A stretch of 64,000 bases of DNA from Sympetrum striolatum (Eukaryota; Arthropoda; Insecta; Odonata; Libellulidae), in assembly GCA_947579665.1 (NCBI GenBank), contig OX388341.1, forward strand, positions 2,666,001-2,730,000. Direction: 5' to 3'. The stretch's first letter is position 1. The number at the start of each line of letters is the position of its first letter. The position numbers were made by a program, and so were the translations under genes. The notes below the pieces were generated by a model. The model made no database searches and was not told where the DNA came from. It saw only the letters and a list, made by a program, of their open reading frames with translations. Positions 1 to 10,998 of the stretch are shown here, in pieces.

Positions 1-61
1 TTTCAGTAGTAAGCATCACATTAATCGCGCTAGCGGCTACTTTTCATTTTCGACGAACAAC

Positions 62-554
62 GTACCGTAATTTTCCAATTATAATACGCACCCACTATAA
101 GACGCACCTTCGTTACTATGAGCGCAATTTGAGAATTTTCTTATCACCATGTATAATACGCATTTGGCTTTTAGAGAATGGAATTCTACGCTATTATTCG
201 CGTATGGTCATCTGCCATCAGCACCCGACAGATCACCGCGCAAGCATGGAATGCTGCTAATGGATGGCTTTCCCCCTTACCCCTTTGATTTCTCAATGTT
301 ACGATCTATCAGTAACAGGTTCTTCCCCTCTGAATTTTTGTTTTAATTTAATAATTTTTTTAATATGCAGCAGTGTTCTTTTCAGAATAAACGTGAATTC
401 AGAATACATATATGTATGTTGAGCTATTTACTTCAAATGTCATCTACAGCCGGAATAAAAAGATGATGTTTGTAACCATGTATGATACGCACCCTACTTT
501 CTTGACGTATTTTCGTGGAAAGAAATGCGTATTATATATGGTAAATTACGGTAC
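62..554. mobile_element. TA-flanked miniature inverted-repeat element (Tc1/mariner or pogo type)
   Basis: The left end GTACCGTAATTT (62-73) is the exact inverse of AAATTACGGTAC (543-554). Similarity continues inward for about 30 bases through ataatacgca at the left and its inverse tgcgtattat at the right. Related tataatacgcat and tatgatacgcac motifs recur inside near 152 and 482. TA at each outer edge could be the target duplication. No transposase is encoded. The superfamily is inferred from TA and the TIR style only. Confidence 0.55.
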
Positions 555-639
555 TTATTTGCTTTTCGGGGGGAGGAACGGAACCGTGAGACTGAATAAT
601 AGAATAATTGCGCTCGAAAAAAAAACGTAGTCGCAGTTT

Positions 640-1614
640 TCGAAGGTAGCCCAAATCGCGGTCATTGAATAAGCAACTCGCCCATTGGGCGGAATACCGC
701 CGTAGGGACTTTCAAACCCGCCCCTGAGCACCTGAAGATAGCCCAATTCGCGGAAATCGCCCAATCTGGCAACCCTGCCTGGCGGAACCATACTCTATGG
801 GCGGAACAGACAACATGAATGTGTACCTATGCGGTGTTACCGTTGTGCACGCAGCGGTGGCGCTGGTGTCGCACTATTTTCGCGGTATTTTCGAGAGACG
901 CTCTAGCTCATTTGAATTGTAGTTTAATATCATCGTTTTAACATTATTAATTACGAACCTGCTTTAGTTTCGACTTGACGAAAATTTGTACTCGTGTTTG
1001 ATTATTTGTGTAACGATTTTTCTTCACAGTAATATTTGGTAACCTATTATTAGCCTGTTAATTGTAGTTTAATGTATCGTTTCAACATTATTAATTGTTT
1101 TTGATGATTTAAATAACGAATTTTCTTCACATGATAATTTCGTTACCTGTTATTAGCTTGCTGTTGGTGTTGTTCCACTAAATCTGTTTCATCCATAGCT
1201 TGGTGTTTTATTTTGGTGAGTTGATTGGTTTAGTTGCCTTGAGAGTATTATTCTGGGTTAACTACTTGAGAGCTCATTGGCTTCTTTTTGAGATGTCTTA
1301 TACAAACCTTGAGATGCGATTTAAACGGAGACATTGTCTGAATAAATGCTGCAATGAATCTACTCTACATATGCACTCAGTAATATGGTTTATTTTTAAA
1401 GTTTTGACTGTCCTATGTCTTGCTTTTCCTTGCCTTAATACTGAATTCAAATAAAAGACCATTTTTGTCCAAATTTTTGATACAGGTATGAATCTTGGGC
1501 AGCATCCCGATATTACTTTTTCTGAAAGGAAGTATTTCTTGCTAATGTATAAAAGTTTATATTGTATGTAAAGGAGTGATCAGAATGTCATTTTTCATGT
1601 TTGCTGGGATCATC
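640..1614. other. Intergenic stretch with palindromes and a 145-bp diverged duplication
   Basis: No gene is recognised. The part at 640-800 is GC-rich with a perfect palindrome CGCCCATTGGGCG near 677 and a hAT-like terminus (inverse of CAGGGTTGCCAG) near 762-774. The phrase aattgtagtttaat occurs at 915 and again at 1060, each followed by about 75 bases of similar sequence. This indicates a diverged tandem duplication of period 145. Confidence 0.4.
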
Positions 1615-1860
1615 TTAAACAGAAGCTCTTCTTCCTAAATTTGATTCTAATGTATCTAATATAGGAATTAATGATTTAATTCTAAATTTATCTCTTGAAG
1701 AGTCTAAGGCATCAGGGTCAGATGAATTTTCGTAATTCCCTTGCCTTATACTTTTTATTATCCTTCTGGCAGTTCTATATTCAGTATTTCGCAACGTGTT
1801 TTTTGCTTGTTGCTCAAGTACGATCGTCTGCTGTCTTCTGCTTCTCTGCAGTGTTGCCAT
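1615..1860 (-). pseudogene. Possible hAT-transposase scrap
   Basis: An 81-codon open segment contains FRIKSLIPILDTLESNLGRR. This resembles the F-R-V-x-x-F-x-P-I-I-D-x-L-x-x-E-L-x-x-R stretch of domesticated hAT / ZMYM1-like proteins. There are no flanking coding segments and it ends abruptly, so it looks like a fragment. The similarity is from memory of the family and is short; a chance ORF is possible. Confidence 0.3.
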
Positions 1861-2087
1861 ATAGAATACACATTTGATGTTGTCTCTTCCGCCAAAGAGA
1901 ACGACTCGGGACGGGACGAGAATTTTAAATTATGTACTTTTTGAAAAAATATTTAAACAAATTGTTTATATGGATAAAAAAACTTTTTTCATTAATATCC
2001 TTATCATGTTGCATATCATTTGAAAGAACATTTCAAATGCTGTAAAATAACACCTCTTCCAGCTCACTGGATGAACTGGAACAACTT

Positions 2088-5000
2088 CTATAGACCACTC
2101 CACATTTAGTTGACAGTATTGCTCAAATGGCCAACGCTGTTGCCAAACCTACGGTAGCGATTACGCCGTCGCCCCGCCTCCTGAACACCGCGCCGAATTT
2201 GAATTCATAACCATGAGTGTTATGAATACGCTAATCAAAAAGCTCCTAGAGTTAGGTTTTCGATAAATAAGGGAAGCAAGCACAATTTTTAAAGTTCGGT
2301 GAAGATCAAAGCTCTAAATACCATGTGAATTACTTTGAAGTATTATTTTTATAGGATAATAACGAATTATTGGCAAGCGATAGGTAGTAAGTTTTTTATT
2401 TAAAACCAGTAAAGTTGTTACCTTACAGTATATCCGCATTGATATATATTTTCATAAAGTTACTAATATGAAAGGTTGAATTATGATATTACGTCATTTG
2501 ATGAAATATTTTTTTTCCGGATGGAAAGCATTAAATTCAATTGACATTCACTCGTCCTTCCTTATCGTTAAGACGACTAAATAATGATATTTACCGTCTA
2601 AATGATGTCGTCTTATATCGGTGGCATAATCAAATAACCATTTAAAAATGCAATGAATTCTAAGATAAAAGTCTTCTTACCTTTCCACTCAAGAATCCGA
2701 AAAGTATCCAAATCCCTCCATATAAGTTGATGTGCTTGGCTGTGGCTCGGACGCATCTTCTGATGTGCTTGTCGACTGAGACGACGATAACGATGTAAGA
2801 CGAATAATCAGTTCTTCTATGTCATCTTGCAAATTATCTGCCTGCCACATTTCCTCTTCCACTTTCATCACATGTTTGACATGATTTCGCCAATTTTCAG
2901 GAGAAACAGCGCCGAAACTCTCTAATATAAGTCTCTCCACATCTTTCTTTTTAAATGTCACATTCTTCATACCCACGTAATGCTTAATTTGCGCCCAAAC
3001 CATTTCAATGGGGTTCAGTTCGCAGTGGTACGGTGGAAGTCGTAGAACAATGCATCCCGCTGATTTTGCAAGTTCGTCAACCCTAAACTTCTCGAAATTT
3101 TTTCGAACTTGATCGACTTAAAACAATAAGTATCTCTTCAAACAATCGTCATCGAAATTTATATTTTTATCAGTCAACCACTCTTTGATGCGGTCTTTCT
3201 TCCAACTTGTTGTTGGAAGGTATTCTAATTTTCTAGAGTGATAGGATGCATTGTCTAAAACTAATACCGAGCCTCTGGGTACGCTAGAGAGAAGGCAGTT
3301 TTCAAACCAGCTCTCATAACATTCTCCATCAACTTCGTCATGCTCGTCCATGGTATTCTTCTTGCAAAAAAAGAATCGCAATGCTCCTTCAATGAAACCA
3401 TTTTCCGTTCCGGTGTGAGTAATTGCGAAACGAGATGTCGGAGCCTTTAGTCCCGTACTTAAATCAGACAGGAAAGCATCACATGGTGTTTTAATTCCTT
3501 TATCACTCGAAACCTTGTTCACCGTTTGACCAAGATTGATCCACGTTTCGTCGGTAAACACAATCATTCTCTGTTCACTTCGGTATTTCTTCAGTTGCCT
3601 TAAGTAATTGTGACGCCAACGTATTATGTCGTCCCTCTCGATTAGTATGCTCTGCCTGCTCCTTCTTTCGTAAACAAGACCGATGTCGGTCAGCAGACGG
3701 TACAATGTAGTTGGTTTAAAATTTGGTAAATCATTGTCCATATTCACGGAGTTTAATATGGCTTTTAAAGTTGGAGGAACGTTTCGAACAAACATATTAT
3801 GCACTTTTCTTCTCACTCCTTATCTTAAAAATTCATCGTAAATTGCACATCTCGCATTCTTGTACGGCCGTGTAATTTTCTTAGTTTTTGACGGAGTCAC
3901 TAACGCGCCTTGAGATGCTTCTTTCCGTACTCTATAAATTGTCGACTGTGAGCATGCAGTCGCTTCCGCGGCCTTTTTACTTGCATCAGAAACACTGAGG
4001 GACTTGCGGAGGTAGGTGAAGACGTTCAATACTATTTGCCGTTCACGACTTCTCAACTTCTCCCCTTTTCGCCTTCTCTTCACTTCGGACATGGTGATCT
4101 CACGAAGTTAAAAACGACTCACTTGGAGAGAAACTCTACAGCTCTGCTCGACTTCTTATAATAACTGCACACGGCTTCTATACTCTTGGAAATCCAAAGG
4201 CAAACTAAATACAAACCGTCATCCCTTATATTCCGAGCATCAACATTGAAGAGTTCCAACGGTTTCCCAGATGTTTTATGACTTGACCAGCCATAGCGGT
4301 TTTATGTACCCTTTGCGCATCGGTGCTGTTAATCTTAAGAAGGGATACGCGTGCTATTCATTCAGTAGCAGGAATTATACCTCAGTTTTAAAGAGAAAGT
4401 TGTATGTTGTTTTTCTGTGCTCTTTATTTTGCGAAGACTTTCATTAGGAGGACCCGAACTCTAATTTTGTTGAAATCGGCGGGATATAAAAAACTGTTTC
4501 TTCCGACTGAGAACTTGACTGTGGTTGAATTAATAAAATACTTCAATGTCCTTAAAAAAATTTTAACGGCCTATATTAATATGTATGTAAGCGTTTGCGT
4601 AGCGGATATCCATGTTCGCCAAATTTCGAGAAAATCCCAGAAGTCGGAAAATAAATAAACCAGCAACAAATATCGGCTACAACGTCGTCAGTAAGGGTTT
4701 CTAGAATTATTGGAACTTTTTTTTCTTATAATGAATGAGGAATCTTTCCGATTTTCCGAGGATTTGTGCTTTCTTCCCCCACGCTTACAACAGCTGAGCT
4801 GAGCTGTGCAGGCATTCACGGCGGAACTTTGGCGCGCGGCAAAAACGACAAACTGAAAAATTAATAAATCCCTCTGTAATCAAGATAATGTCTTCATTTC
4901 TTCACCAAAAATATCTTTATACTTTTCTTAAAATTTCGTACGCAGCATGTATGGAGGTATATCATACGGTACGAGATTTAGCTGGCGACCGCTTTTAGGA

Positions 5001-5429
5001 ATGCATAATTCGAAAATTTCGGTTCAAATGATCTTATTCGTGTTATAGAAACATTAAAACAAGATAAAATATAAATTAAATAATACTGTTACGGGAAGTA
5101 ATGCTTGAAAAAGTTACTGTATAAATTTTATGACGAATGTATGAACGCATCGTTCACAACAGCGTGATAAAGATAAAATCGGAAAATGGTCTCTCCACGC
5201 GGAAATACAAGAAAATAATTTTTATAAATTTTATTTTAAAACATATGGATAAATAAATTGCAGGATTCGACGTATCGTTTAATTTTACAGCAGGAATGAT
5301 TTTTTTAATCAGCAAATTAAGCTTTTGCTGCATTTGGCAACACCGAGCCATGCGCCTTACGGGGAAATACACGGGAAAGGAAGCTCCATAAGGCCCTGTA
5401 CTTTCAACTAAATGTGGAGAGGTCTATAG
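2088..5429 (-). mobile_element. Tc1/mariner-superfamily (DD82E-like) transposon, about 3.34 kb
   Basis: The left terminus ctatagaccactccacattt (2088-2107), continuing tagttgacag, is matched in inverse at 5402-5429 (tcaactaaatg, then tggagaggtctatag), with only a few differences over 29 bases. A second inner inverted match (gctgttgccaaac near 2127, and the inverse of ggtgttgccaaat near 5333) supports the pairing. TA lies in both termini. Between them lies a single transposase frame (4092-2689) with about 1.3 kb of non-coding sequence upstream of its start. Its CpG content is normal, unlike the CpG-depleted DNA that begins right at its 5.43-kb end. That suggests a relatively young insertion. 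Confidence 0.75.
2689..4092 (-). pseudogene. DDE transposase with two in-frame stops
   Basis: The segments 4092-3823, 3816-3121 and 3117-2692 are all in one reading frame. They are separated only by TAA codons at 3822-3820 and 3120-3118, with no frameshift over 467 codons. The N-terminus (SVSDASKKAAEATACSQSTI) is helix-turn-helix-like. The catalytic residues are the Asp of VFTDETW, the Asp of LVLDNASYHS and the Glu of LNPIEMVWAQ. I count 82 residues between the second Asp and the Glu, counting one stop as a residue. The C-terminal tail is acidic and Ser-rich. Close relatives are common as uncharacterised DDE_3 proteins in insects. It is inactive as written unless stops are read through. Confidence 0.8.
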
Positions 5430-5688
5430 AGAGATTTAAAAAATGAGCGTTCACGTCTTTTTGGCGAGTTTTTGAAACTTTACATAGTCATATCTCAGAA
5501 ACAGTTTGAGATAAAAATTTAAAAATTGGCATAATTATTAGTATTATCAAGTAGTATAAGTATACAAAATTTCAAGAAAATCTGAGATGGTGAGGTTAAA
5601 TGGGTGTGTTGATTTGACATGGAATGACCCCATAGCTAAAGGTAACAGACCCCAGAACTACGAGGAGGAAGAAAAATATAGTGGATAG
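5430..5688. other. Repeat-like flank between transposon and DUF4806 remnant
   Basis: AT-rich sequence ending in tttgacatggaatgacccc near 5613-5631. That string resembles a recurrent insect repeat terminus. No ORF of note. Any further upstream DUF4806 exon would have to lie here or across the transposon; none is recognised. Confidence 0.3.
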
Positions 5689-6672
5689 GAATTTCCCCTG
5701 GGAACCCAAGAGGAGTTGGATACAACAAAGGAAAAAATGAAAGATGTGGGATTTAGAAAGATATTGGTAAGGTGAATGTTCATAAAATATAGCTAGATAA
5801 TATATAAATCATCTGGAAAAGTCTGATTAATGTGTACTTTATCAATTTAATTGCAGGTGTCTGAGTTGTCCCTCGTTGGAGGGAACACCGCGAAGGACAT
5901 GATTGTACGTATTCACCGGCATGTCATGACAGACAACCTGGCTGCCAGTTGTAGTTGGATTGGGTATAAAAAGATAAAAAGTATCCTTGAACTTGGCTTG
6001 AAGACTGCAATTTTTGGTATGTATTGCTTTAAAATTCATAAGTAGTATTCTTAGTGGGGAATCAAAAAATATCTTAAAATTTAAGATCTGTTTGTCCAAT
6101 ATAACTGTCTAAAATTTTTAAGGGTTTACAAATGTAGGGATTTGCAAAACAGAATTTAGACATCCATGGTGTGTGTGAAAATGTGTACATTTTCATAGTA
6201 CTAAGAATACATGCAGAAATTTATTAGAATTAGGTTAGATTGTATGTAATGTATAGATGAAATACTCCAAATATTAATGAAATTTCAGAAATCACTAATT
6301 TATGAAAACTGTTGCTGTAATTTTCAGGGTGAACTTTATTTATATGTATCAAACTATAGTTACTGTTCATAGAAGAATTAGCATTCTATGTCCCATTGTC
6401 ACAGTGCTTCAGTTGTTCTTCACAATGAGTTATACCATTGATATTATTTAAATTACTTCATTTTAGCTTGTCTTATTCCTAGGATAAAGACTAATTAAAT
6501 GGTAATGTGTATGTACTTGCTGTCAATAGCATGTAATGGGCTTTGTTATCTTCTTATAGATGCTGTTCGGCATTCCAAGTGGGAAGGTATTGCTTCAAAA
6601 GACTTGGAAAATTATATGAAGGATTAGTTACGACATGCCAAATTTAGGCATCATAAGAAAATTAACAAATAA
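5689..6672 (+). pseudogene. DUF4806-domain gene remnant, three exons, one in-frame stop
   Basis: Three segments splice in frame: 5689-5766 (EFPLGTQEELDTTKEKMKDV...), 5857-6016 (VSELSLVGGNTAKDMIVRIH, then SWIGYKKIKSILELGLKTAI) and 6560-6672 (DAVRHSKWEGIASKDLENYM). Donors GTAAGG and GTATGT and acceptors ttgcag and ttatag are good, and phases match. The order FPL..E-L, LS-L-GG, SW-G-K and LRHAK is the DUF4806 pattern found in many arthropod proteins of unknown function. A TAG at 6625-6627 stands where the family usually has W before LRHAK; 14 more codons follow to TAA at 6670. The acceptor before 5689 is purine-rich and doubtful. It is either a pseudogene or a slightly truncated gene; no N-terminal exons were found. 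Confidence 0.65.
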
Positions 6673-7099
6673 AATTAAATATATTTTGCTACTATTCAAT
6701 AAATAGTATGTTTACATGGAAATTGCAGTATTCATTTTACTGTCATTCAAAAACTTTTCAATTTCAGTTAATAAAAATGATGTAGGTATAGTTAATCTAA
6801 CAATACTTTTGCCAATAAGAGTTATTCTAACTGATCATTGGTGACTAAAAGTGCTTTAGGTGACTACTATAGTAAATCATCAATCAGTATCAACCTTTTA
6901 GTAATTTAAACTGCAATGAAAAACGCTGTACTTAGATAAATGTTTTTACTTCAATTACTTCCTTTCCCAAGGGAATGAAACACTTTTTCAAACTGGTGAC
7001 TTATCTTTTAAGAGGAAATCTAATCACAAAAGTAGATTAATAGAAAAAAGATATGAAAGAGCTGACAAGGACCCTTTTTTCAGCAAATATCCGACTTGG

Positions 7100-7640
7100 A
7101 TATTGTGTGGATGGCAACTGGCAGCAACTTCAGATATTGTATAGAATATAGATTGTTAATCCGACATCAGGCCGACACTGGGCTAACTTCAACCTGACAC
7201 TAGGCCAACATCGCACCGATGTTGGGCCCCTGTTGGAAGCCAATGTCGTTTTACCACTGGCAAATGTTATCATTCCGACGTTGGGCCAACATAAAATTAT
7301 TTTTTAGATCAAATAGCCATGAAGAAGACTCTTCAGTGGAGTAACTAAAGAAGTTGTTTTTGTGTCTTCAAATGTTATCTGGGACAATAGAGAATGGGTG
7401 GTTTGGCCCAAGGTGAACACTTGAATCAGGATGGTCTTACAATATGTTTGATGGTTCAACTTAGAAAGAATTCATTCCCAAGGAAAAATAGCTTGAAAAA
7501 AGTCAGACCGGGCTGGGAAGTTTCCTGGACCCTAACACTTTCCTTAAGAATTAATTGTATTAGCTGAGTCCGCACAAATATTGATGACAGTTGGCCCGAC
7601 ATTGGGCCAACGTCAAAATGCTGCTTGGGTAGGTTCACTT
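7100..7640. repeat. Degenerate ggccaac / ccgac repeat cluster
   Basis: Imperfect iterations of gttgggccaac and ccgacattggg occur at about 7165-7290 and 7590-7630 around an unrelated spacer. The motif is near-palindromic. It resembles the end of a dispersed repeat family rather than a gene. The ORF across its right end has no recognisable similarity. Confidence 0.4.
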
Positions 7641-7899
7641 GATATATTATAATTTCCGTTACTGATAACCTAAGTTAACTTAATGATTCTGCAAAATTCA
7701 TAATCATAGCGCTATGAGCCCCTGCTCCCTCCAATTTTGTTGTGCTTCTTGTAAATAAAAGCATCTTAAATTCCTAACAAGTTCGCAGCGAGCGGCAGCT
7801 CATGGACCAACACACGTTACTTTAAAGAAAATTTGCGACTGGTTGTAGCAAAACATCAGGACATTCCGAAAATTTGACATCGTATCTTCTATGAAGAGG

Positions 7900-8038
7900 A
7901 CGAAAATTAAATTTCGTTATTGAAAAATTTCATTATTGCCCATAAAATTGCATTACGTAAAGCGGCAGGACCAAAATTTGTTTCGTTATTGAGTGAATTT
8001 CGTTATTTCAGAGTTTGCTATTGTGAAGTTCAACTGTA
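7900..8038. mobile_element. Possible pogo/Tigger-type terminal fragment
   Basis: Read on the minus strand from 8038 the sequence starts cagttgaacttcacaatag and carries repeated aataacgaaat motifs. This is the style of Tigger/jerky-type element ends. No opposite end is found, so this is a fragment at best. Confidence 0.3.
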
Positions 8039-8040
8039 TT

Positions 8041-8224
8041 TCTAACTACCGTTCATTAACTATTCAGTCTGTTATAGCCAAACTGATGGAATGTAATAGT
8101 GGCTGTCAAACTGGCACCATTGTTAAAAAATGTTTTAGTCCCTGAGCAACTTGGCTTCATGCAAGGCATGTCAACTCAAACAAACTTGTAGATGTTCACT
8201 AATTACATTATTGATGGCTTAGGG
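8041..8224 (+). pseudogene. LINE reverse-transcriptase remnant, 5' part
   Basis: Translation gives SNYRSLTIQSVIAKLMECNS, then LVPEQLGFMQGMSTQTNL, a stop, and MFTNYIIDG. These are RT motifs of the Jockey-like non-LTR type (NYRPI..., EQ-GF--G-ST). Frame breaks occur. It is interrupted at 8225 by a hAT-type insertion and continues at 8637. Confidence 0.6.
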
Positions 8225-8636
8225 CCAGGGTACTCAACCTTTTTTGGTTACCAGGCACCCAAGGGCGTTTCAGAAAGCAAAGCATGCACCACATAACATT
8301 TCTGTCCAGGGTGATATTCCATCCCTTGACAATATTTAGCTCTGCTAGTTAACAGTATGCCATTTGTGAAGCCCTCTCCTTGGAAAATTAGATCAAAAAA
8401 ATTTGAGATAGAAAAAAGTATATATTTCATGCAAAAGGGTTTTATTGCTCGCATGGTCATGTCTCTTCTCCACATATTGTTGAACTTAATGCAATTAACC
8501 CCAGGCCAACTAAGTTTCTGACCCCTTCCCCACCAAACCTCCACTCTATCCCCACTAGTGCAATCCCAAGAAATACTATTGTAGTAAAAACAATCTTTAT
8601 AATGAAGCTTGGCGGGCACTAGGTTGAGTAGCTCAT
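8225..8636. mobile_element. Non-autonomous hAT-type element, 412 bp
   Basis: The left end ccagggtactcaacc is roughly inverse to the right end aggttgagtagctcat. It is flanked by an 8-bp duplication, gcttaggg (8217-8224) and gcttagag (8637-8644), the size typical of hAT. Removing the insertion joins the two halves of the LINE reading frame around one gcttag(a/g)g copy. No transposase is present. Confidence 0.7.
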
Positions 8637-8890
8637 GCTTAGAGGATTTTATGTATTTATACCAATTTTTTAAAAGCTTTTGATAAGGTGAATCAATCTA
8701 TCTTGGTACATAAATGGAACTTAATTAATAGTATGATGTTGAGAAGGCTACAAAGCTACTCTACAGGCCACAAACAACTAGTCAAACTTTAATCTGCTGC
8801 ATCACATGTATCTGAAGTGTTCTCAAAAGTACCAAAGGTTCTCATCTTGGGCCAATTCTTTTAATAGTAATTATAAGTAATTTTCATTAG
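8637..8890 (+). pseudogene. LINE reverse-transcriptase remnant, 3' part
   Basis: Continuing after the hAT insertion, the translation includes LEDFMYLYTNFLKAFDKVNQ and, after frame changes, GSHLGPILLIVI. These are the palm motif (FSKAFDKVNH in active elements) and the GVPQGSHLGPILF motif. It is heavily mutated and truncated near 8890. Confidence 0.55.
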
Positions 8891-9535
8891 TAATATTGAC
8901 CATAAGAAGGTAACTGAAAATACTTTTTGTTTTCATACATTTTAATTATTTCCAATATCTCCATAAATATTATACAAAAATGATAAATATGCCTATTAAT
9001 TTTTACAATGGCAAAAACTGAGACAACAATATATACTTAAATAATGGAAGATAGAAGCATAGCATATGGAAATGTCAATGACAGATTGAGGATATACCTG
9101 GAATAATCAAAATTTAACATTTTATAAAAGTTATAACCAATACATTTATGTAGGCATTTATGCACCCAGCAGCTATCATATGTCAAATGCTCACCCCCAA
9201 TGAGTAAGCAGTGTGCAATTTTCTACCGTTAGACCATGGAGCTATGCTAAGAATTGGGAGCATTATATTTGTAGACTGGATTTTGAAAATATATCAATAA
9301 AAAGTAAAACATCAAAAATCACTCTCCATAACTCATAGAGATCTGGATTCAATGGCCCAATCTGCAGGCTCTGGCCACTGCTCTTTCTTTTAAATGCATT
9401 ATCTGGTAAGTGGTTTCCATGTCATTAAGACTTTTCAAGCTATCACTATAAAATTAAGAAAATACCATATCATTCAATATCACAATCTCCCATAGGAATG
9501 TGAGAAATCAGTAAAAAACAGTTCATTTCCTGGAT

Positions 9536-10792
9536 TTTAATTTAAAACACGGCAGTGCAGTATGAAAGAAATGTCAAATTTCACATGGATTATCTTTCCT
9601 TGGCAAAACTGGACAGATGACCATTTGCTGGCAGCCATATCAAGTAAAAATGCGTATTCAATGTTTTGAAACACTCAAAAAATGTGTTTAAACAAAAGGT
9701 CGTCTATAAATATTACATTATTCATCCAAGTACTCAGAAAGTACATTAAATAAGATAAAATATTTCAATAAACTAATTCAAGTGAAGGTTACCACTTTTA
9801 GGCTAAAAGTCTAAAAAATAACAGATGCTATAATTCACAAACATTTGTAGTACAAAACTGCAAAATTCATCAGTTACCCAATATATATGTGTGCGAATAT
9901 ATACATACACACACACACATATATTTATATACACACACACACACATACATACATATATGTGTGTATTTTGTAGTATCAAAATATAAAAAAGTACATCGAG
10001 CAAATAATTCTTGGCATTCTGCATAACCTTCTTCTCCTGAATACCATAATACCAATTAGGTATTCACTAAGTCTTAAAAATCTCACCTCTCTCGGCTAAA
10101 GTAATCTCAGTTACCCAATAATCAGTCATAAAAATTGAACTGATTTCATTAACTCTCTGAAAGTACATCAATCATACAGCAAATTAAAACCCAAGAATAA
10201 AGAGATAAACGGTCATATTTCTTTGTCTGCTCACTAATTTACAATTTGGTTAACTGGAAAGACGAGTTTGAACATCACCTTTACCAATAAAATCTTTTCA
10301 TAATACCAACATGTTAAAATAAATAAATAGTTTGATATGATCGATTAAGTCAGACATTGTAAAAATATCAATTGGCCTCCCATAATCAAATCACTTTAAA
10401 AACATCTTCAAAAAATTTCTAAAAGAATTTTAAAGAAACCATACATGCTACTTCTCAAACACCCTTGACCTCAAAAGCTGTTTCTATTACTAATTAAAAC
10501 AAGCAATAAAACTATATCTCCAGATATTTTTAAAAGCAGCATTATTCTGGTATTTATAATTTGAATTTGCATAAAAGAAAAAGAGCAAGTATACTTTAAA
10601 CTCTTACCATGTGCCTAAATGGTTGAATGTTACCAAAAACACCATCATATCACGTATATATATTTTTTATACATACATATATGAATGTGTATAAATACAC
10701 TCACAATACATGTGTCATTTTTTATGCTGAGTGAAAAAGGCCCCGTTATAAGTAGAGTAAATGAGTATTGCATATTTGTAGTGACTGAGCCT
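9536..10792 (-). other. sn: Probable sn 3' UTR and immediate downstream sequence
   Basis: No AATAAA occurs on the minus strand for more than 2 kb after the stop codon. The nearest hexamers I see are ATTAAA at 9541-9536 and AATAAA at 8446-8441, so the cleavage site is undecided. The region is AT-rich, CpG-poor and contains CA/TA microsatellites at 9895-9965 and near 10655-10690. The listed extent assumes use of the ATTAAA. Confidence 0.3.
9895..9965. repeat. CA/TA microsatellite
   Basis: Interrupted runs of (CA)n, (TA)n and (CATA)n. ORFs that cross it encode Cys/Val/Tyr-rich artefacts. Confidence 0.9.
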
Positions 10793-10998
10793 CTAATACT
10801 CCCACTTAGTCGCTGTCTCAAACTCAGATCCTCCCAGACGGAACGCTCCGTTTTTGCTAGCTGACAAATACTCCCCATTCAAAGACTTAATACAGATATG
10901 GTTGGGGTCCCTCAGCTCCAGGAAGAAGCCATCATCTGGATTGGCACTCTCTGCAGACACACCCTCACCATCTGCATGCCAGTATTTACCATTCTGAC
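10793..10998 (-). CDS. sn: sn terminal coding exon 9
   Basis: The acceptor is ccattttaag, a weak AAG acceptor, but the frame continues as [20 protein letters not shown] and ends KWEY-TAG at 10795-10793. It encodes the end of trefoil 4, including [20 protein letters not shown]. Confidence 0.94.

Noticed and set aside
9803..10055. Cys/Val-rich ORFs on the minus strand
   Set aside because: They read through a CA/TA microsatellite in the sn 3' region; two overlapping frames look equally 'coding'.
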